Assembly: GCA_026988515.1 (NCBI GenBank)
Contig: JALSLA010000072.1
Coordinates: 1 to 41,646 of the forward strand
Length of the DNA: 41,646 nt
Direction of reading: 5' to 3'
Source: Helicobacteraceae bacterium
GTDB taxonomy: Bacteria > Campylobacterota > Campylobacteria > Campylobacterales > Sulfurimonadaceae
The notes below the pieces were generated by a model that worked only from the letters and a program-made list of their open reading frames with translations, searched no databases and was not told where the DNA came from. Both the position numbers and the translations under genes were made by a program. Shown piece after piece: positions 1-8,212 of the stretch; positions within the stretch are counted from its first letter, which is position 1; each line of letters starts with the position of its first letter.

Positions 1-34
1 CAAAGAGGGCTCCTAATGTCGGTAAGGTTTTCAT
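1..34 (-). CDS. 5' end of an unidentified gene, cut by the left edge
   Basis: On the minus strand an ATG at 34-32 opens a frame reading MKTLPTLGALF before the window ends. An AGGAG ribosome binding site lies seven bases upstream (46-42), which is the main reason to believe the start. It runs in the same direction as the secreted-protein gene to its right. Too little protein is visible to suggest a function. Confidence 0.45.
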   Translation of the reverse strand, partial: MKTLPTLGALF

Positions 35-113
35 GGGGTAACTCCTGTGGTGAAATATGTGTGCCTCGGTGACATCGTAGCGGGTAATGGTGTGTAAAGA
101 ATGTAGTCGGGAG

Positions 114-141
114 AAAATACATGTAACATTACATGTATTTT
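114..141. repeat. Perfect inverted repeat holding two TACATGTA copies
   Basis: Arms of 13 bases (114-126 and 129-141) are perfect reverse complements around a two-base centre. Each arm contains one TACATGTA palindrome (118-125, 130-137). It starts seven bases past the stop of the minus-strand gene at 148-1275. It could act as a transcription terminator hairpin or as a paired protein-binding site; the sequence does not decide between them. Confidence 0.7.
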
Positions 142-147
142 AAGCGT

Positions 148-1275
148 TTAGAGCTGTGAGAGAAACTCAAGGCTGCGTTGCAGGCTGTTGTCGGGTCTGT
201 AGATCTCTTCAGCAATCAGTATTCCGTTGGTTGTATCAATCCATTGATGTCGGGTGACACTGTCGCTGACGTATTTGATGTGAATGGTGTCAAAGGTTCC
301 ACCGGCAACCGTTTTGGTTTCATGCAGTGCGACAATGCTGTAGGCGACGTTTTCGGATGTCGTCTCGCCTGAGGTAGTCATATCGACACGAAAATTCCAT
401 GTCTGATTTTCACAGACCTCATGAAACGGTTCGCGCCAATAGGGTGAATAGGTGGTGGTTTTTGAGCTCAGTCCCGTACGTTCCAAAATACGTTTGGTAA
501 TATCTTTGTAGTTGCCGTTTGTAGTAAAATTGGTAACGACCGTTTCGACTTTGTTGCTTTCGCCGGAGCGGTACTCTGTGGTAACAGTCGTACCGGCATC
601 TCGGGAGGTTAGGGTATGAACAATATCAAAATAACGGCTGCTGCCTCCGGTATAATACTTGGTATCACGCAGTAGCAATTTTTGTCCTACAGGCTCTTGA
701 GGTAGCGTAATGCATACTGCATCGGTAGCGTTCTCTTCAACGCTGTCGTTATTTTCGGGTTGTGTATCGGCAGTACTAAACGTACCTGAGGGTGCTGTTT
801 GAACGGTGTTGCCGACAATTTTGTAGTCAATATTGAGTTTCTCAGAATATTTAAAAGTACCGTTCTCTCTGACACCGACGAGCTTGTAGGCGGCCTTGTT
901 GCCCGAAGCTAAGACCAGTACCCAGTCAAAGCGTAGCGAGCCGTCTCCGTCAACATCGCCGTTGAGCTGGAACATATACCACGTCGGTGCCGCTGGTCGC
1001 GGTGCAGACGATTGGGTATTTACTACTTTCCATCCAAATACACTTTTTGGTGTCGGTGCAACCCCGCGGAGTTGATACACGGTGCCCGATGCACTGGTAT
1101 ACGCCCAATCAAAAGGGTTGTTGTCGCCTTTAGGCGCAAAGTCGTAGGGAGAGAAACTTCCTGAGATGGTATAGTTTGTCTGTTGCTGCAGTGCTTGCTC
1201 GACTCTAGAGTCGGCTTGCAGCAGTGTTACGAAAGTACCCGTGACGAGCAACAGCTTGAACATAAGTTTTAGCAT
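148..1275 (-). CDS. Secreted protein of unknown function
   Basis: I do not recognise this 375-residue protein. The start is placed at the ATG at 1275-1273 because an AAAGGAA ribosome site precedes it and the protein then opens with a typical Sec signal peptide (MLKLMFKLLLVTGTFVTLLQA). A longer reading from 1323 would put extra polar residues before the signal. The middle has a short acidic DVDGDG stretch that could bind calcium and an Asn/Glu-rich linker. The last 60 residues (AGGTFDTIHIKY, then RHQWIDTTNGILIAEE) resemble the end of DUF3108-like periplasmic proteins, in which a sheet ends with a Trp-bearing strand; this is a weak resemblance. It is divergent from purL and probably acts in the periplasm or cell envelope. 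Confidence 0.8.
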   Translation of the reverse strand: MLKLMFKLLLVTGTFVTLLQADSRVEQALQQQTNYTISGSFSPYDFAPKGDNNPFDWAYTSASGTVYQLRGVAPTPKSVFGWKVVNTQSSAPRPAAPTWYMFQLNGDVDGDGSLRFDWVLVLASGNKAAYKLVGVRENGTFKYSEKLNIDYKIVGNTVQTAPSGTFSTADTQPENNDSVEENATDAVCITLPQEPVGQKLLLRDTKYYTGGSSRYFDIVHTLTSRDAGTTVTTEYRSGESNKVETVVTNFTTNGNYKDITKRILERTGLSSKTTTYSPYWREPFHEVCENQTWNFRVDMTTSGETTSENVAYSIVALHETKTVAGGTFDTIHIKYVSDSVTRHQWIDTTNGILIAEEIYRPDNSLQRSLEFLSQL

Positions 1276-1364
1276 CGTAGCATTCCTTTGTTTGAGTGGA
1301 GTCATATCGAGCAATTCTACCATAAGATTTTAAAAAGTTTAGTTTGGCGTAATGCGCTTTTAGC

Positions 1365-1370
1365 TATAAT
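1365..1370 (+). promoter_or_regulatory. Probable sigma-70 -10 box for purL
   Basis: A perfect TATAAT lies 45 bases before the purL start. The -35 region is only loosely matched (TTTGGC, 16 bases upstream), and a T-rich stretch precedes the box, as is common for housekeeping promoters in Campylobacterota. A TTTACATGTAAA palindrome lies between this box and the ribosome site. Confidence 0.55.
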
Positions 1371-1390
1371 CGCCCTTTAATTTTTCGATT

Positions 1391-1398
1391 TACATGTA
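1391..1398. repeat. TACATGTA palindrome upstream of purL
   Basis: Core of a perfect 12-base TTTACATGTAAA palindrome (1389-1400) between the purL promoter and its ribosome binding site. Confidence 0.75.
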
Positions 1399-1414
1399 AA
1401 TGCAAGGAACTCCA

Positions 1415-3628
1415 TTGAGCACGCCATTAGAGAACATCGACGAGATACTTTCACAGCACAAGCTGTCCCATGACGACTATAAGCATATTAAGACAATTTT
1501 GGGTCGTGAACCTAATTTGGTAGAAGTAGGTATTTTCTCTGCCATGTGGAGTGAACACTGCAGCTACAAGTCATCTAAAAAACACCTGAGCGGGTTTCCG
1601 ACGACGGCACCGTGGGTTATTCAAGGACCCGGTGAAAATGCCGGTGTTATTGATATCGGTGACGGTTATGCGGCAGTCTTTAAAATGGAGAGCCACAACC
1701 ATCCGAGCTTTATTGAACCCTATCAGGGTGCGGCAACGGGTGTCGGCGGTATTATGCGTGACATTTTTACGATGGGAGCGCGACCGGTTGCGAGTCTGAA
1801 TTCGCTGCGTTTTGGCAATGTACATAATCGTGATGCCGTGAGTGCGCATCAACGTTATTTGGTACGCGGTGTGGTTGAAGGCATCGGCGGGTACGGCAAC
1901 TGTATGGGTGTGCCGACTGTTGGTGGCGAGATGAGCTTTGACGAGTGTTACAACGGTAATATTTTAGTCAACGCCTTTAATCTCGGTATTGCCAAGAGCG
2001 ATGAGATCTTTTACGGTAAAGCCGAAGGCGTCGGCAATCCGGTAATCTATGTGGGCTCAAAAACCGGACGTGACGGACTCGGCGGTGCCGTGATGAGCTC
2101 GGATTCGTTTACCGAAGCATCAAAGTCACTGCGCCCGACGGTGCAAGTGGGTGATCCGTTTACGGAAAAACTGCTCTTAGAAGCATGTCTGGAGCTTTTC
2201 AAGACGGATTATGTCGTCGGTATTCAAGATATGGGTGCCGCAGGCCTTACCTCAAGTTCGTTTGAGATGGCGGGACGCTCGGGAAGCGGTATGATCATGC
2301 ATTTGGACAAAGTCCCCGCACGAGAAGAGGGAATGACGCCGTATGAATTTATGCTCTCCGAATCACAAGAGCGTATGCTTATTTGTGCCAAAAAAGGGAG
2401 CGAGCAGGCAATTATTGAGATTTTCAAGAAATGGGAACTTGATGCCGCCGTCGTCGGAGAAGTAACCGATACGGGACACATGGAACTCTTTTGGCACGGC
2501 GAAAAATGTGCCGATATTCCGGTAGATCCGGTCAGTGAAGAGGCACCCGTACTGGATCGCCCGACAGCACGTCCCGCTTATCTGGATACCATTGCTCATG
2601 TTCGTATTGATGATTTTTCGGCCGTCTCCAATCAGGAAGCCTTTGAGATGCTCTTTAGCACTATGGAAGTTGTTGACAAAGCCTGGGTATATCGGCAGTA
2701 TGACTCTATGGTACAGACCAATACCGTTAAAAAAGGCGGAGAGCTTGACGCTTCGGTTATTCGCGTTAAAGAGAATGGCAAAGCGCTGGCGATGAGCAGT
2801 GACTGTAATGTTCGCTATTGCTACATTGATCCCAAAGGGGGTGCGGCTGCAGCGGTTATGGAGAGTGGCCGTAATGTAGCGATGAGCGGTGCGCGTCCGC
2901 TGGCAGTGACGGATTGTCTCAACTACGGTAATCCGGAAAACCCTGAAGTGATGTGGCAGTTCGCACAAGGATGTTTGGGTATTAAAGAGGCCTGTGCGGC
3001 ACTTACAACACCGGTGATCGGTGGCAATGTGTCACTCTACAACGAAACCGACGGGATTTCGGTCTTTCCCACACCGTCTATTGCCACGGTCGGGGTTAAT
3101 GATGATCAGAACAAGGTGCTGATGTCATGCTTTCAAGCAGAGGGAAATTTACTCTATCTCATTGGAGAGAGTCGCAGTGAATTCGGCGGTTCACTCTACA
3201 TGAAAACGCTCTATAACACGGTAGCGGGAGTGTTGCCTGCTATTGATTATGACAAAGAGCTTGCTTTATGGGATCTGGTCATTGATGCCAACAAAAAAGG
3301 ACTCTTGGCGGCTGCCAAAGACTGCAGTAGCGGCGGACTTGCCGTTGCCTTGGCAAAAATGGCGGCAACCGGTTCGCTCGGGTGTAATGTTTCCGTAAGA
3401 TGTGATGATGTACGCGATATTTTTGCTGAAAGTATGTCGCGTGCCATTGTCGAAGTAGCTCCTGAAAATGCGGCGGCATTTGAAGCAATGACGGGTGCTT
3501 TGGCATGTCAGCAGATTGGTACGGTCGGCGGAGCGGTATTTACATGTAATGATGTGACTCTGGAGCTAAGCAGCGTGCAAGAGATCTATTTTACAACATT
3601 TCAGAAGATTATTGAACAAGATATTTAG
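1415..3628 (+). CDS. purL: Phosphoribosylformylglycinamidine synthase subunit PurL
   Basis: The enzyme makes formylglycinamidine ribonucleotide from FGAR, glutamine-derived ammonia and ATP, the fourth step of purine synthesis, in the cytoplasm. At about 737 residues it is the small PurL that works with separate PurQ and PurS. The signature [19 protein letters not shown], followed by [12 protein letters not shown], is present, as are the two AIRS-like halves (for example [15 protein letters not shown] and [15 protein letters not shown]). I chose the TTG at 1415 because AAGGAA lies five bases before it; the in-frame ATG at 1400 has no ribosome site. The gene stands alone with its own promoter. 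purH, another purine gene, lies about 9 kb away. Confidence 0.97.
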   Translation: MSTPLENIDEILSQHKLSHDDYKHIKTILGREPNLVEVGIFSAMWSEHCSYKSSKKHLSGFPTTAPWVIQGPGENAGVIDIGDGYAAVFKMESHNHPSFIEPYQGAATGVGGIMRDIFTMGARPVASLNSLRFGNVHNRDAVSAHQRYLVRGVVEGIGGYGNCMGVPTVGGEMSFDECYNGNILVNAFNLGIAKSDEIFYGKAEGVGNPVIYVGSKTGRDGLGGAVMSSDSFTEASKSLRPTVQVGDPFTEKLLLEACLELFKTDYVVGIQDMGAAGLTSSSFEMAGRSGSGMIMHLDKVPAREEGMTPYEFMLSESQERMLICAKKGSEQAIIEIFKKWELDAAVVGEVTDTGHMELFWHGEKCADIPVDPVSEEAPVLDRPTARPAYLDTIAHVRIDDFSAVSNQEAFEMLFSTMEVVDKAWVYRQYDSMVQTNTVKKGGELDASVIRVKENGKALAMSSDCNVRYCYIDPKGGAAAAVMESGRNVAMSGARPLAVTDCLNYGNPENPEVMWQFAQGCLGIKEACAALTTPVIGGNVSLYNETDGISVFPTPSIATVGVNDDQNKVLMSCFQAEGNLLYLIGESRSEFGGSLYMKTLYNTVAGVLPAIDYDKELALWDLVIDANKKGLLAAAKDCSSGGLAVALAKMAATGSLGCNVSVRCDDVRDIFAESMSRAIVEVAPENAAAFEAMTGALACQQIGTVGGAVFTCNDVTLELSSVQEIYFTTFQKIIEQDI

Positions 3629-3643
3629 GGCAGAAGTGCTGCC
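3629..3643 (+). terminator. Weak hairpin after purL
   Basis: GGCAG and CTGCC form a five-pair stem around a five-base loop directly after the purL stop, followed by a T-rich but interrupted stretch. It sits between convergent genes and may end transcription from purL. The stem is short, so confidence is low. Confidence 0.35.
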
Positions 3644-3666
3644 ATTGTTAATGTTTTGTATAAATT

Positions 3667-3674
3667 TACATGTA
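3667..3674. repeat. TACATGTA palindrome between purL and the peroxidase gene
   Basis: Core of a perfect TTTACATGTAAA (3665-3676) between two convergent genes. No promoter is expected here, so this copy argues against a purely promoter-linked role. Confidence 0.75.
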
Positions 3675-3684
3675 AAAAGCAATA

Positions 3685-4752
3685 CTACTGAAGCTGGAAA
3701 TTGACCAATGTTCCGCTTAATGATTTTAAAAATGCCTCAAGGGCATCGAGCTGCTCTTTGGAGAGTTCCACGCCGATCTGGTGCTTGCTCATAATTTTAA
3801 CGGCTTCGCGGAGTTCTGTAACGGCACCGTTGTGAAAATAGGGTGCCGTATCGGCAATATTGCGTAGAATCGGAACGCGAAAGGTACGTTCACCGTTTTT
3901 ACCCATAAAATCGCCTTTGTTTTCAAAGGGAAAAGGGTGGTACATTTTAAAATTGAGACCAATGTGACTAATATGACGTCCTTTGGTAATTTCGTTAAAG
4001 CTTGTCGTGAGGTTAATGATACTGTTATAGTCGCGTAAAGGAAATTTTTGAATGCGTTGCCCGCCGATACTTGATCCAAAATGACACCCTTTGCACCCCA
4101 TATCAATAAAGAGATTCAATCCGCGTTGCTCTTGTGATGTCAGTGCCGTTTCGTTGCCGTCTAAAAAGTCGTCGTAACGGCTGCGAGTTACCAAAGTTTT
4201 TTCATAAGCGGCAATGGCTTTGGTAATCGTATCGAATGTAATGGTTTGCGTTTTGAAGGCATTATAGAAAAGGGGTGCATAGATTGGATTGTTCTTTACG
4301 CGCGCTTCGACCAGTTCGGGAGTTGATGCCATTTCAAAGGGGGCCTGCATGGGTCCTTGTGCCTGCTCTTGGAGGGAAGCGGCCCGACCGTCCCAGAAAA
4401 AGTGTTTGGAGTAGGCGGTATTTAAGACGGTAGGGCTGTTCAGATGACGGGGGTTTTCAAGATTGCGGTAACCTATTGCCGTCGGTTTTCCGTCATCACC
4501 GCCTTTGGTAATATCATGACACGAGGCGCAAGAAAGGCTACGGTCTTTTGAGAGGTTGGCGTCGAAAAAAAGTTTTTTTCCTAAAAGTATTTTGGGAATA
4601 TTGAGTGGGTTTGTCGGGTCATCTACCTCTGCCTTGAGGGCTTCAAAGGTTGTGGGTATGGAACGCAACCCTTTTTCAAGAGCTTTTTCTCTAAGTGTCT
4701 GATCGGCTGTTGCGCCGATAAACAGCATCATCACGAGTAATATCCATTGCAT
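3685..4752 (-). CDS. Diheme cytochrome c peroxidase (CcpA/MauG family)
   Basis: The 355-residue protein is a periplasmic peroxidase that reduces hydrogen peroxide with electrons from cytochrome c. It starts with a signal peptide (MQWILLVMMLFIGATA) behind a strong AAGGAGG ribosome site. Two heme-binding CXXCH motifs are visible: CASCH at residues 75-79 and CKGCH at 220-224. The spacing of about 145 residues is normal for this family. The C-terminal part carries FRVPILRNIADTAPYFHNGA, a family signature. Length is slightly above the usual 320-350. The gene is transcribed away from purH-type housekeeping genes and follows pfkA on the same strand with an 87-base gap, so it may have its own promoter. 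The family assignment is secure; peroxidase rather than another MauG-type oxidation is inferred. Confidence 0.93.
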   Translation of the reverse strand: MQWILLVMMLFIGATADQTLREKALEKGLRSIPTTFEALKAEVDDPTNPLNIPKILLGKKLFFDANLSKDRSLSCASCHDITKGGDDGKPTAIGYRNLENPRHLNSPTVLNTAYSKHFFWDGRAASLQEQAQGPMQAPFEMASTPELVEARVKNNPIYAPLFYNAFKTQTITFDTITKAIAAYEKTLVTRSRYDDFLDGNETALTSQEQRGLNLFIDMGCKGCHFGSSIGGQRIQKFPLRDYNSIINLTTSFNEITKGRHISHIGLNFKMYHPFPFENKGDFMGKNGERTFRVPILRNIADTAPYFHNGAVTELREAVKIMSKHQIGVELSKEQLDALEAFLKSLSGTLVNFQLQ

Positions 4753-4839
4753 GGGCTCCTCCTTCAGAGCTAAATACTATTTATACCCTCTCTTTGCTTA
4801 AGTATTTGTTGAGTTGGTGATGAAAGCTACCATGAGCAT

Positions 4840-5814
4840 TCAATGTTCAAGGGTGCACAGGGGTGTTGCCAGTCTTAAAAGTTCCGCTTCAACAGTTGCC
4901 GGTGTCGTTGCAACGTCATGAACATTACGATAGCTAAAGGTGTGGTCGTTATAACAGACGACGCTGTTGTTGTTCCCGTTAAGGAGGGCGTCTATAGCGT
5001 AGGTGACAAATCGGTATGCCATCAGTCGGTCGTATACGCTCGGATTACCGCCACGTTGCAGATGGCCGAGTACGTTCAGACGGGTCTCAATACCGACATC
5101 GTTGCTGAGCCATGTAGCGATAGCCTCGCGATCATGTGCAATGCCTTCGGAGATAATGATAATAAAATAGTGACGCCCCTCTTGAAGCTGCTGTTTTAAA
5201 CGTGGCGTTATGCGCTGTAAGTCGTAAGGTATTTCGGGAACAAGGCAGAGTTCGGCTCCTGATGTCAGTGCCGACACCAGTGCCAAATAGCCGCATTCAC
5301 GCCCCATGGTTTCAATAACAAAAGCTCGATTGAGAGACGCTGCGGTATCGCGGATGGCATCGATGGCAGTGCGTATCATGCCCAATGCCGTATCGACCCC
5401 CAGTGTGTAGGCTGTTCCAAAAATGTCGTTATCGATAGTTGCGGGAATGCCGCAACAGGCAATGCGATGCTCTTTGTAAAAGGTATCCATACCGCGAAAC
5501 GAGCCGTCTCCGCCTAGAACAACCAACATATGAATGTGGCGTTTTTTGAGATTGAGTGCTGCTTGCGTACGGTATTTCGGTAGCATAAAACGTTCCGAGC
5601 GGCTTGAGCCGATCACAGTACCGCCTTTATTGAGAATACCTGAGACATCACGGTAGTGTGCTTCGCCGATACGGTCGTCAATGAGTCCCTCATAGCCGTC
5701 ATAGACAAAATACGGCGTACACGCGTTGGCAATAGCATACTCAACAAAACGTTTTAAAGCGGGATTCATTCCTGATGCATCCCCACCGGAACATACGATG
5801 GCAATAGAGCGCAT
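4840..5814 (-). CDS. pfkA: ATP-dependent 6-phosphofructokinase
   Basis: The enzyme phosphorylates fructose 6-phosphate to fructose 1,6-bisphosphate in glycolysis. At 324 residues it is close to the E. coli enzyme. Visible motifs are GGDASGMN (10-17, ATP loop), GGDGS (101-105, the glycine typical of ATP rather than pyrophosphate use), PATIDND (124-130, with the catalytic Asp at 128), ETMGRECGYLAL and GHLQRGGNPSVYDR. The usual PGTIDND is PATIDND here, a mild change. Several Campylobacterota, including Campylobacter jejuni and Helicobacter pylori, lack this enzyme, so its presence says something about the carbon metabolism of this strain. A TACATGTA copy lies just upstream of its start. Confidence 0.95.
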   Translation of the reverse strand: MRSIAIVCSGGDASGMNPALKRFVEYAIANACTPYFVYDGYEGLIDDRIGEAHYRDVSGILNKGGTVIGSSRSERFMLPKYRTQAALNLKKRHIHMLVVLGGDGSFRGMDTFYKEHRIACCGIPATIDNDIFGTAYTLGVDTALGMIRTAIDAIRDTAASLNRAFVIETMGRECGYLALVSALTSGAELCLVPEIPYDLQRITPRLKQQLQEGRHYFIIIISEGIAHDREAIATWLSNDVGIETRLNVLGHLQRGGNPSVYDRLMAYRFVTYAIDALLNGNNNSVVCYNDHTFSYRNVHDVATTPATVEAELLRLATPLCTLEH

Positions 5815-5831
5815 AAGATTCCTTTGAAATT

Positions 5832-5839
5832 TACATGTA
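5832..5839. repeat. TACATGTA palindrome upstream of pfkA
   Basis: Copy in the divergent region between pfkA and the porin gene, about 18 bases before the pfkA start. Confidence 0.7.
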
Positions 5840-5886
5840 TATTGGGATTATACAGTAGCGCGCTATGACTTTCAAACTATTTAAAT

Positions 5887-5905
5887 GATAATGATTCTTA
5901 TTAAA
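5887..5905 (+). promoter_or_regulatory. Fur-box-like site 1 upstream of the porin gene
   Basis: The 19 bases GATAATGATTCTTATTAAA match the classical Fur consensus at 14 of 19 positions, with the left half (GATAATGAT) perfect. It lies about 60 bases before the porin start in a very AT-rich stretch. This suggests repression by iron-loaded Fur. Campylobacterota Fur sites differ somewhat from the E. coli consensus, so binding is inferred. Confidence 0.6.
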
Positions 5906-5932
5906 AGAATCTATTAAGCTAAAATATATTAT

Positions 5933-5951
5933 TATTCTAATAATCATTATT
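5933..5951 (+). promoter_or_regulatory. Fur-box-like site 2 overlapping the porin leader
   Basis: A second match, 14 of 19 positions, whose right half AATAATCATTAT is strong. It ends just before the ribosome site AAAAAGGAA. Two sites about 46 bases apart would allow cooperative Fur binding over the promoter between them. Confidence 0.55.
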
Positions 5952-5965
5952 AAAAAGGAACTTCA

Positions 5966-7201
5966 ATGACCCGATTAACCCGCTCTTTAGTAGTAGGTGG
6001 TATGATCACCCTAAGTGCTTCTGCGAGTGTCGAAGAGGATATTGCGCAGTTACAAACAGAACTGGAACATTATAAAGAGATGACACAGAGCCTGATTGAT
6101 GAGGTTTCTGATGTAAAATCAGGGTTTAACTATGCCGTGGTTGATACGACGCAGGCACATTACGGTATGGGAAATGCCGCGTCAAAAGTCTACTATTCAA
6201 AGTCGCCGCTTTCCATTGGCGGGTATGGTGAGATGTACTGGGCCAATCCCGATAATGGTGATAATTTTGCCGATGTGTATCGGTTTATTCCCTATATTGG
6301 CTACCGTTTCAGCGATCAGATTATTTTAAATACCGAAATAGAGTTTGAACACGGCGGCGATAAGGTAGTGGTTGAATTTCTCTATTTGGATTTTCTGCTC
6401 AATACAAACGTGAATATTCGTCTGGGAAACCTGTTGGTTCCTATGGGCTTGATCAACTTGCGACATGAACCGACACTTTTCAATACGGTACAGCGTCCTG
6501 AACTGGAGCGGAATTTGATTCCTTCAACATGGAATGAAAATGGTGTGTTGGTGTATGGCAGTGTCGGTGAAAGTGATGTTGAGTATACATTGGGACTGGT
6601 CAATGCATTGGATCTGAAATCGGGCAATGAAGCATCGCAGACCCAATGGATACGCAAAGGGCGCATCGGTTCACGAAACAAAGGAGTCATGAATCGCGTG
6701 GCCGTTGTCGGACGTTTGGACTATCGCGGCTACAACGGGCTTCTTATCGGTGCTTCGGCATATTATGGCGATGCCGCACAAGGTGCGGTAAGCGGTTCAC
6801 GAGCATTTATCTATGCCTTGCATGCAAGTTATGAGTCGGGTGCTTTTAAGGCAAAAGGGGTCTATACGGCCACATCAGTCAGTGATGCTGAAGTGTGGAA
6901 TAATCCTGAAGCGGCTACCAAAGCGCAAGGCTATTATGTCAATGTCGAATATAATGCGTTTGCACCACTTTCAACCTCAATGCGTCTGCCGGTTTTTATT
7001 CAGTATGAGGCGTATGATCCGACCCAGAAAACCCTTTCGCCGCAAAATCCCGATAACGAGGTGCGTCATATTAATGTCGGCATCAATTTTTTTCCGCATG
7101 AGCAGGTGGTTTTGAAAATGGACTATATGATGACCCGTTACGATAATACGCTCAAAGCGGATGCCAATACCTTTGCTTTGGGTTTGGGTTTTGTCTTTTA
7201 G
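5966..7201 (+). CDS. Outer-membrane porin (OprO/OprP-like beta-barrel)
   Basis: The 411-residue protein has a signal peptide (to about residue 21, ...TLSASAS), then a short coiled coil (about 22-50, EEDIAQLQTELEHYKEM) that probably forms a periplasmic trimer stalk. A beta-barrel rich in alternating aromatic strands follows and ends in ...LGLGFVF, the C-terminal aromatic expected for outer-membrane insertion. GNLLVPMGLINLRHEPTLFN is characteristic of phosphate-selective-porin-like families. AAGGAA precedes the ATG. It heads a group of four co-directional genes, 10 bases before the FMN-binding gene, and has two Fur-box-like sites in front, so iron-regulated uptake of a small solute or iron complex is a reasonable inference. 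The substrate cannot be read from the sequence. Confidence 0.85.
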   Translation: MTRLTRSLVVGGMITLSASASVEEDIAQLQTELEHYKEMTQSLIDEVSDVKSGFNYAVVDTTQAHYGMGNAASKVYYSKSPLSIGGYGEMYWANPDNGDNFADVYRFIPYIGYRFSDQIILNTEIEFEHGGDKVVVEFLYLDFLLNTNVNIRLGNLLVPMGLINLRHEPTLFNTVQRPELERNLIPSTWNENGVLVYGSVGESDVEYTLGLVNALDLKSGNEASQTQWIRKGRIGSRNKGVMNRVAVVGRLDYRGYNGLLIGASAYYGDAAQGAVSGSRAFIYALHASYESGAFKAKGVYTATSVSDAEVWNNPEAATKAQGYYVNVEYNAFAPLSTSMRLPVFIQYEAYDPTQKTLSPQNPDNEVRHINVGINFFPHEQVVLKMDYMMTRYDNTLKADANTFALGLGFVF

Positions 7202-7211
7202 AGGAGCACGG

Positions 7212-7745
7212 ATGGGACATCTATTTATTGGAGTACTGATGGCGGCAGGATGGCTCCATGCGATGCCTCTGATCTCGCCGTTTGATGCAATCAAGCAGAG
7301 TTATGGACATAATGGCGTACACATTAGCAAAAAGAATCTTCTGTTAACCAATAAGGAAGCTTTGGCAGTGTCAGCGCTGGCCAAGGTAAGAATGACGAGT
7401 AAAATTTACCGTATTTTTAAAGTGAGTGATGCGAACGGCATTCATGCGTTTGGTGTATTAATTACCAAAAAAGTACGCAGTAAAAATGCTGCCGTACTCT
7501 ATCTGATTGAGCATGACACGGGAATGCTTAAAAGTATTGAAATTGTTGCGTTTAACGAACCTTCGGAATATATTCCCTCGAAAAGATGGTTGCAGCAATT
7601 TGACGGAAAAAAATCAGGAGACGTGTTACGTGTGGGTACGAACATTCCCACCATTACGGGTGCCACCATGTCGGCACGGACGTTGACCGACGGGGCACGG
7701 TTGGCACTGGCAATTTACGAGATCGTATTACGAGGTAAGCCGTGA
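7212..7745 (+). CDS. Secreted FMN-binding-domain protein, probable ApbE target
   Basis: The 177-residue protein starts at the ATG at 7212, ten bases after the porin stop and behind GAGGAG; a longer frame from 7161 overlaps the porin and has no ribosome site. A signal peptide covers about residues 1-17. The C-terminal half matches the FMN-binding domain of NqrC/RnfG-type proteins. TGATMSARTLTDGA at 149-162 fits the flavinylation motif, with Ser154 in the position where ApbE attaches FMN. ApbE itself is encoded 1.5 kb away on the other strand. The protein probably carries electrons in the periplasm between the membrane partners next to it and an acceptor. Covalent flavin attachment is inferred from the motif only. 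Confidence 0.85.
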   Translation: MGHLFIGVLMAAGWLHAMPLISPFDAIKQSYGHNGVHISKKNLLLTNKEALAVSALAKVRMTSKIYRIFKVSDANGIHAFGVLITKKVRSKNAAVLYLIEHDTGMLKSIEIVAFNEPSEYIPSKRWLQQFDGKKSGDVLRVGTNIPTITGATMSARTLTDGARLALAIYEIVLRGKP

Positions 7746-8212
7746 AATTTTTAATACATAACGATCTTCATAGCAGATCTTTGATGCGTCTGTTGTTGGC
7801 GGGACTTCAGGTGTTTGTACTGCTTTTTTTATTGTTTGATGTTGTGTATAAATCCGAACAGATCGGTTTTTCGTATGAAGATGTCACTACCTATCTGTTT
7901 GGCAGTGAAGCACTGTTTATAGACGCCGTTGTATTAAAAGCGCTGTTGGAGATGCTTCATGCCGACACCTTTTTCATTATGATGGTATTACTCACTTTAG
8001 GAAGCGTGTATGCACGTATCTGTTCTTCAAAGAGGCGTGCGTTGTATGCAGTACATACGGTGATGATTGCGGCATTTGTTGCCATCATATCGCTATTGGC
8101 GGCACGATACATCAGCGAATATTTTATCGGACTGTGGATGGTCGGCTTTTGGCTGTGGCATCTTGGTGCAGCCGGTATGTCATTGGAGATACTGTGGCAG
8201 TTGCGACGTTAA
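7742..8212 (+). CDS. Four-helix inner-membrane protein, member A of a tandem pair
   Basis: The 156-residue protein starts with GTG, overlapping the previous stop by four bases (GTGA), so it is translationally coupled to the FMN-binding gene. Four hydrophobic helices are visible (about 17-36, 70-93, 99-120, 125-150). Between helices 1 and 2 is GFSYEDVTTYLFGSEALF, and helix 2 begins LEMLHADTFFIMMV. The next gene has the same layout, with GFTVEQLQQYYCGNDLLF and EVALPHALGMGLFMMV at the equivalent places, so the two are paralogues. The His at the start of helix 2 is shared and could bind heme or metal. I do not recognise a named family. Position suggests it feeds or receives electrons from the flavoprotein. 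Confidence 0.8.
   Translation: MKFLIHNDLHSRSLMRLLLAGLQVFVLLFLLFDVVYKSEQIGFSYEDVTTYLFGSEALFIDAVVLKALLEMLHADTFFIMMVLLTLGSVYARICSSKRRALYAVHTVMIAAFVAIISLLAARYISEYFIGLWMVGFWLWHLGAAGMSLEILWQLRR

Noticed and set aside
178-372. Short open frame on the plus strand antisense to the secreted-protein gene
   Set aside because: No ribosome site and it lies wholly inside a gene with a convincing signal peptide; it is a shadow frame.
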